This document shows positions 6,041 to 9,530 of a stretch of 9,530 nucleotides of DNA, in pieces. The stretch lies in the NCBI GenBank assembly GCA_035353235.1, contig DAOPZG010000104.1, positions 1 to 9,530 of the forward strand, in the 5' to 3' direction. The translations under genes and the position numbers were made by a program. This DNA is from CAXXOK01 sp035353235 (GTDB lineage Bacteria; Bacillota; Clostridia; Christensenellales; Aristaeellaceae). The notes beneath the pieces were generated by a model. That model had not been told where the DNA came from, did not search any database, and saw only the letters and a program-made list of their open reading frames with translations. How positions within the stretch are numbered: the first letter of the stretch is position 1; every line of letters starts with the position of its first letter.

Positions 6041-7306
6041 ATGTCGTCTTTTGTGGATCGGGTTCGGATTACCGCCAAGGCGGGAAACGGCGGAAACGGA
6101 TGCGTATCCTTTCATCGGGAGAAATTTGTACAAAACGGTGGGCCGGACGGTGGAGATGGCGGTAATGGCGGCGACGTGGTGCTTCTGGCGGATGCCAACA
6201 TGCATACGCTGCTGGATTTCCGATTCGTAAGTAAATATCTGGCTGAGAGTGGAACGGACGGAAGCGCAAGCCGTTGCCACGGTAAGAACGGTGCTGAACT
6301 GCTGATCAAAGTGCCGGTCGGCACGGTTTTTTTCAGGGACGCGGATAACGCGGTGGTGGCGGACATGCACGAACCCGGACAGCGCAAAGTGCTGCTGAAA
6401 GGCGGACGCGGGGGCTTCGGTAACGCTCGCTTCGCAACCCCAACCCGTCAGGCACCAAACTTCGCTAAACCCGGCATCCGCACCGAGACAATGATTTTCC
6501 GGCTGGAGCTGAAAACCATTGCGGATGTAGGGTTGGTCGGTTTCCCGAATGTCGGTAAAAGCACGATTCTTTCGGCGCTGACCGCCGCGAAGCCAAAGAT
6601 CGCGAATTATCATTTTACAACCCTGTCGCCCAACCTGGGTATCGTGCGCCATCGCGGTACGGAATTTGTGCTGGCGGATATTCCCGGGCTGGTAGAGGGC
6701 GCCAGCGAAGGCGTAGGGCTGGGTCATGATTTTCTGCGGCATGTGGAACGAACCCGTCTGCTCCTGCATGTGCTGGACGCCGCTGGCAGCGAAGGCCGTG
6801 ACCCGATGCGGGATTTTGAAATCATCAACCGGGAACTGTCTGTCTATGGCGACACGGTAGACAAGCCGCAACTGGTGGTGCTGAACAAATGCGACCTGAT
6901 TGCGGATGACGGTGAAATCACAAAACTGGTCGAATCCTTTGCAAACCTTGGGTACAAGGCGTTTCCTGTAAGCGCTGCCGCATTAACCGGGTTTGATGCA
7001 CTGCTGGCGGAAATCGCCCGGCTGTTGCCCACCCTGCCGCCGCAGCGGGTATACGAGGAAGAACCTGTGGATGTGGAAATCCCTGTCGCGCCGTTTACGG
7101 TTCGCAGGGAAGGTTCTGTATTCGTGGTAGAAGGCGCGTCGATGCAGCGGCTGATCGACAGCGTGAACTTTGACGATGAAGACAGCCTGAACTGGTTCCA
7201 CCGGATGCTGCGCGACCGGGGCGTGATCGAGGCGCTGCGAGAAGCGGGCGCGGGCGAGGGCAGCACTGTACGGATCGACGATATGGAATTTGACTTTATT
7301 GATTAA
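6041..7306 (+). CDS. obg: Obg/CgtA family GTPase, ribosome assembly
   Basis: Obg is an essential GTPase that associates with the 50S subunit and acts in its maturation and in stress responses. The 421-aa protein shows all three domains. The glycine-rich Obg fold is at 1-157, with repeats such as GGPDGGDGGNGG (33-44) and GGRGGFGN. The G domain is at about 158-330, with G1 GFPNVGKST (167-175), switch TT at 193-194, G3 DIPG (213-216), G4 NKCD (282-285) and G5 SAA (311-313). The OCT domain follows at about 345-421, ending EGSTVRIDDMEFDFID. The ATG at 6041 is chosen over an in-frame ATG at 6023 because a perfect AGGAGG sits 5 nt before it and MSSFVDRV is the family's normal beginning. The gaps are 38 nt to nth and 14 nt to yhbY. 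Confidence 0.97.
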   Translation: MSSFVDRVRITAKAGNGGNGCVSFHREKFVQNGGPDGGDGGNGGDVVLLADANMHTLLDFRFVSKYLAESGTDGSASRCHGKNGAELLIKVPVGTVFFRDADNAVVADMHEPGQRKVLLKGGRGGFGNARFATPTRQAPNFAKPGIRTETMIFRLELKTIADVGLVGFPNVGKSTILSALTAAKPKIANYHFTTLSPNLGIVRHRGTEFVLADIPGLVEGASEGVGLGHDFLRHVERTRLLLHVLDAAGSEGRDPMRDFEIINRELSVYGDTVDKPQLVVLNKCDLIADDGEITKLVESFANLGYKAFPVSAAALTGFDALLAEIARLLPTLPPQRVYEEEPVDVEIPVAPFTVRREGSVFVVEGASMQRLIDSVNFDDEDSLNWFHRMLRDRGVIEALREAGAGEGSTVRIDDMEFDFID

Positions 7307-7320
7307 ATTAGAGGTGGATT

Positions 7321-7605
7321 ATGAACAGTAAACAACGTGCCATGCTTCGCTCCATGGCCAACACGCTGGAAACCATCCTGTACATCGGCAAAGACGGCGT
7401 AACCGACGCGACTGTGAAGGAAGCCTACGACGCGCTGGAGGCAAGGGAACTGATTAAGTGTGCCGTACAGAACAACAGCGAACTGACCGCCAAAGAGGCG
7501 AGCGCAATCCTGAGCGAGCGTACGCATGCGGAAACCGTGCAATGTATCGGGCGTCGTTTCGTGCTGTATCGGGAGAGCCGGGAGAAAAAGATTCAACTGG
7601 ATTGA
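7321..7605 (+). CDS. yhbY: YhbY family (CRM domain) RNA-binding protein
   Basis: This 94-aa protein is a single CRM (CRS1-YhbY) domain, an RNA-binding fold found on pre-50S particles. Key features are MNSKQRAMLRSMAN at the start, the IGKDGVTD loop (22-29) corresponding to the GxxG RNA-contacting loop, LIKCAVQNN (44-52), and the closing ETVQCIGRRFVLYRES (71-86), typical of the family. GAGGTGG lies just before the ATG. It directly follows obg, a common order in Bacillota, which supports a shared role in large-subunit assembly. The gene usually expected next in that phylum (nadD) is not here; a nuclease-like gene follows instead. Confidence 0.93.
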   Translation: MNSKQRAMLRSMANTLETILYIGKDGVTDATVKEAYDALEARELIKCAVQNNSELTAKEASAILSERTHAETVQCIGRRFVLYRESREKKIQLD

Positions 7606-7638
7606 TCGCTGAAAAACCGAAACAAGGGAGGCGGCAGG

Positions 7639-8001
7639 GTGACGGAACCTGTACTGGATGCGTTGCGCGCCATGCGGCCTCCTTTTGCGTTGTATGAGGC
7701 GGATCTGCACCGAATGGTGGGGAAACGCCTGTTGGAGTGCGGGTATCTTTACCGGCACGAGGCGGTGCTTGCGACAGGATGCCGGATTGATTATCTGGTG
7801 GGCGATGTAGGGATTGAGATTAAAAAGGGAAAACCCAGCCCCACTGTTCTTGCGCGGCAACTGACCAAATATGCCGATTGTGAAGGGATCCGATGCCTGC
7901 TGGTGCTCACCTGGCGCAGCGTGGAACTGCCCGGCACGATCCACGGCAAGCCGGTTTACCCGTTGGCGATGTCTCAACTGTGGGGGGTGAGTCTGCCGTG
8001 A
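7639..8001 (+). CDS. Small PD-(D/E)XK nuclease-like protein
   Basis: This 120-aa protein is not a named family to me, but it has the layout of a minimal restriction-endonuclease-like (PD-(D/E)XK) fold. It has an N-terminal helix with Glu20 (FALYEADLHRMVGKRLLECG, 16-35) and a strand with Glu41. The core is R49-I-D51-Y-L-V followed by GIEIKKGKPS (58-67), giving D51-X8-E60-X-K62 as the likely metal/catalytic triad. A helix with LARQLTKYAD (71-80) follows, whose Gln is typical of the fold, then a strand RCLLVLTW (85-92). No other domain is present. GTG at 7639 is selected by AAGGGAGG 7 nt upstream. Its TGA overlaps the GTG of the helicase gene (GTGA), implying coupled translation. Activity and substrate are inferred; a structural, non-cleaving role is also possible. 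Confidence 0.72.
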   Translation: MTEPVLDALRAMRPPFALYEADLHRMVGKRLLECGYLYRHEAVLATGCRIDYLVGDVGIEIKKGKPSPTVLARQLTKYADCEGIRCLLVLTWRSVELPGTIHGKPVYPLAMSQLWGVSLP

Positions 8002-9530
8002 ACGAGCCGATCGCCCTGCCAACCTATCTGGCACTGAACGGTGCGGAGGCGCCTTCGGTGCGGATTTATGGCACAGTGAGTTACAACCGTAAGCGCGCCT
8101 GCTGGGTAGTGAAGGCCGAGCCCTGTGTAACGGAGCTTTGCAAACGCCTGTTTCCGGGAACGGCTACCAACCGACGCGGCGAAGCGCGCTTTGCGGCGCA
8201 TCGACGCATTATCGGCGATTTAAACTGGCTGATGCTTCGCTATCCGCTGGCGGTAAACCCGGCGGACGCGCAGCGGTGGAAGGATGCCCTGTACGAAGCA
8301 CGGGAGTATGTGCGCAAACGCGATGCCGCGCTAACGGCGCCTGTACGGGTTGCGCCGTCGCCCACGGTTTTTTCCGGCAAACTGACCGCCTTTCAGGAAG
8401 AAGGGCTTGCGTTTCTATTGCGAACGGATCGCTGCCTGCTGGCTGATGAAATGGGACTTGGGAAAACCGTTGAAGCGCTGGCCATGCTGGCACAACTTGG
8501 CGCGTATCCGGCGCTGATTATCGCACCGGCACACCTGATTCGCAACTGGGAAAACGAAATTGCGCGCTTCATCCACAGACCGGACGGAAACCCGATTACG
8601 GTGCATATCGTAAAGGGACTATCGTCATACGACCTGCCACCGGCGGATATTTATCTGATGCACTATCTGCTGCTTCGCGGCTGGAAAAAGGCTTTGCCTG
8701 AACTTGGCATACGTAACGTGATCTTTGATGAGATTCAGGAACTGCGCCATGCGGGTACCGAAAAGTATTCCGCCGCAAGCCTGCTGGCCGAGCAGGCCGA
8801 ACGTGTTGTGGGATTAAGCGGAACGCCTATTTACAACAGGGGCGCGGAAATCTGGAATGTTGTCAACACCCTGGACTTTCATTTTCTGGGAGATTATGAG
8901 AGCTTCACCCGGGAATGGTGTTACGGGTACGGAAACGAGATCGTCGCCAAGCCTGAATTACTTGGAGACCATCTTCGCAGTGAAGGGATCATGCTGCGCC
9001 GTACCAAACAGGACGTTTTAAAGGATTTGCCGCCCAAACGCAGGCTGGTGATTACCATCGACAGTGACGACAGCCAGTACCGCAAGCTGATGCAGCCTGT
9101 GGATGAGAAACTGCGCCAGTTAAAGCATGATGATACCCTGACCGCCTCGCAGAAAGCGATGCTTTCCATGGAGGTGGAGCAGGGCGAGAGACAGGCCACC
9201 GGACTTGCCAAAGCGCCGTATGTAATCCAGTTTGTTCGCGCCCTTCTGGATGGAGGGGAAAAGGTGCTGCTGTTCGCGCATCACCATCAGGTGATGGATG
9301 CATATCGGGACGAGTTAAGAACCTTTTCACCCGCCTTTATCACGGGACGGGAAACGATGGATCAGAAAGCGCGTTCTGTGGAGCGGTTTATGGAAGGCCG
9401 TACCGACTTGTGCTGTGTTTCCCTGCGCGCGGCAGCCGGGCTGAATCTGCAGCGGGCCACCTGCGTGGTGTTTGGCGAACTGGACTGGTCACCAGCCGTG
9501 CACAGCCAGGCGGAGGATCGTGCTCATCGC
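7998..9530 (+). CDS. SNF2-family DEAD/DEAH helicase-like ATPase, SMARCAL1/ZRANB3-like (3' end outside window)
   Basis: An open frame of 511 codons runs to the right edge without a stop. It encodes a superfamily 2 SNF2-type double-stranded DNA translocase. Motifs in order are a Q-motif-like region KLTAFQEEGLAFL (128-140), Walker A ADEMGLGKT (149-157), Ia IIAPAHLIRNWENE (174-187), II DEIQ (244-247), III LSGTP (273-277), LRRTKQDV (333-340), IV KVLLFAHHHQVM (422-433), V SLRAAAGLNLQ (475-485), and VI QAEDRAHR (504-511) at the edge. The FGELDWSP-HSQAEDRAHR block resembles SMARCAL1/ZRANB3-type annealing helicases. Residues 1-125 form an N-terminal region (YGTVSYNRKRACWVVKA...) that I do not recognise. 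The GTG at 7998 overlaps the nuclease stop by 4 nt. Probably only a short C-terminal part is missing unless an extra domain follows. Confidence 0.9.
   Translation, partial: MNEPIALPTYLALNGAEAPSVRIYGTVSYNRKRACWVVKAEPCVTELCKRLFPGTATNRRGEARFAAHRRIIGDLNWLMLRYPLAVNPADAQRWKDALYEAREYVRKRDAALTAPVRVAPSPTVFSGKLTAFQEEGLAFLLRTDRCLLADEMGLGKTVEALAMLAQLGAYPALIIAPAHLIRNWENEIARFIHRPDGNPITVHIVKGLSSYDLPPADIYLMHYLLLRGWKKALPELGIRNVIFDEIQELRHAGTEKYSAASLLAEQAERVVGLSGTPIYNRGAEIWNVVNTLDFHFLGDYESFTREWCYGYGNEIVAKPELLGDHLRSEGIMLRRTKQDVLKDLPPKRRLVITIDSDDSQYRKLMQPVDEKLRQLKHDDTLTASQKAMLSMEVEQGERQATGLAKAPYVIQFVRALLDGGEKVLLFAHHHQVMDAYRDELRTFSPAFITGRETMDQKARSVERFMEGRTDLCCVSLRAAAGLNLQRATCVVFGELDWSPAVHSQAEDRAHR

Noticed and set aside
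1..9530. CRISPR arrays, tRNA or rRNA genes, insertion sequences, attachment sites.
   Set aside because: No direct-repeat array, cloverleaf, transposase or terminal inverted repeats were seen on reading the window.

Overview
The window looks like a chromosomal segment of a Bacillota (Firmicutes) bacterium, probably a member of the Clostridia. The evidence is a perfect CIRCE operator in front of groES (HrcA-type control), strong purine-rich Shine-Dalgarno sites, an obg-yhbY pair, a folate-type ECF transporter S component and a short (394 aa) bacterial malic enzyme. By eye the DNA is a little over half G+C and even in character across the window. There is no rRNA or other marker that would fix the genus.

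Layout. Positions 1-21 hold only the first seven codons of groES, which reads leftward out of the window behind a CIRCE element (60-86) and a promoter (97-125). mutY (304-1368, +) starts on the other side of that intergenic region. It converges on a leftward two-gene unit of malic enzyme (1773-2957, -) and an MmcQ/YjbR-family gene (1393-1776, -). That unit ends in a hairpin terminator (1381-1408) whose stem also encodes the last residues of the MmcQ-like protein. Malic enzyme and pgi (3156-4580, +) are divergent, each with a good sigma-A type promoter in the gap between them. pgi ends at a 13-bp perfect hairpin (4621-4653).

From 4669 to the right edge there is one rightward block with small gaps (29, 38, 14, 33 and -4 nt): folT-like ECF S component, nth, obg, yhbY, a 120-aa PD-(D/E)XK nuclease-like protein, and an SNF2-family helicase whose 3' end is outside the window. 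One recognisable promoter (4669-4697) precedes the block and I see no strong terminator inside it.

Functions. mutY and nth are the two classic HhH/4Fe-4S base-excision glycosylases. pgi and malic enzyme belong to central carbon metabolism. obg and yhbY act on ribosome assembly. The least ordinary item is the translationally coupled nuclease-helicase pair at the right end. It could be an uncharacterised DNA repair, replication-fork or genome-defence module sitting behind a housekeeping ribosome-assembly operon. Everything else appears to be standard core genome.
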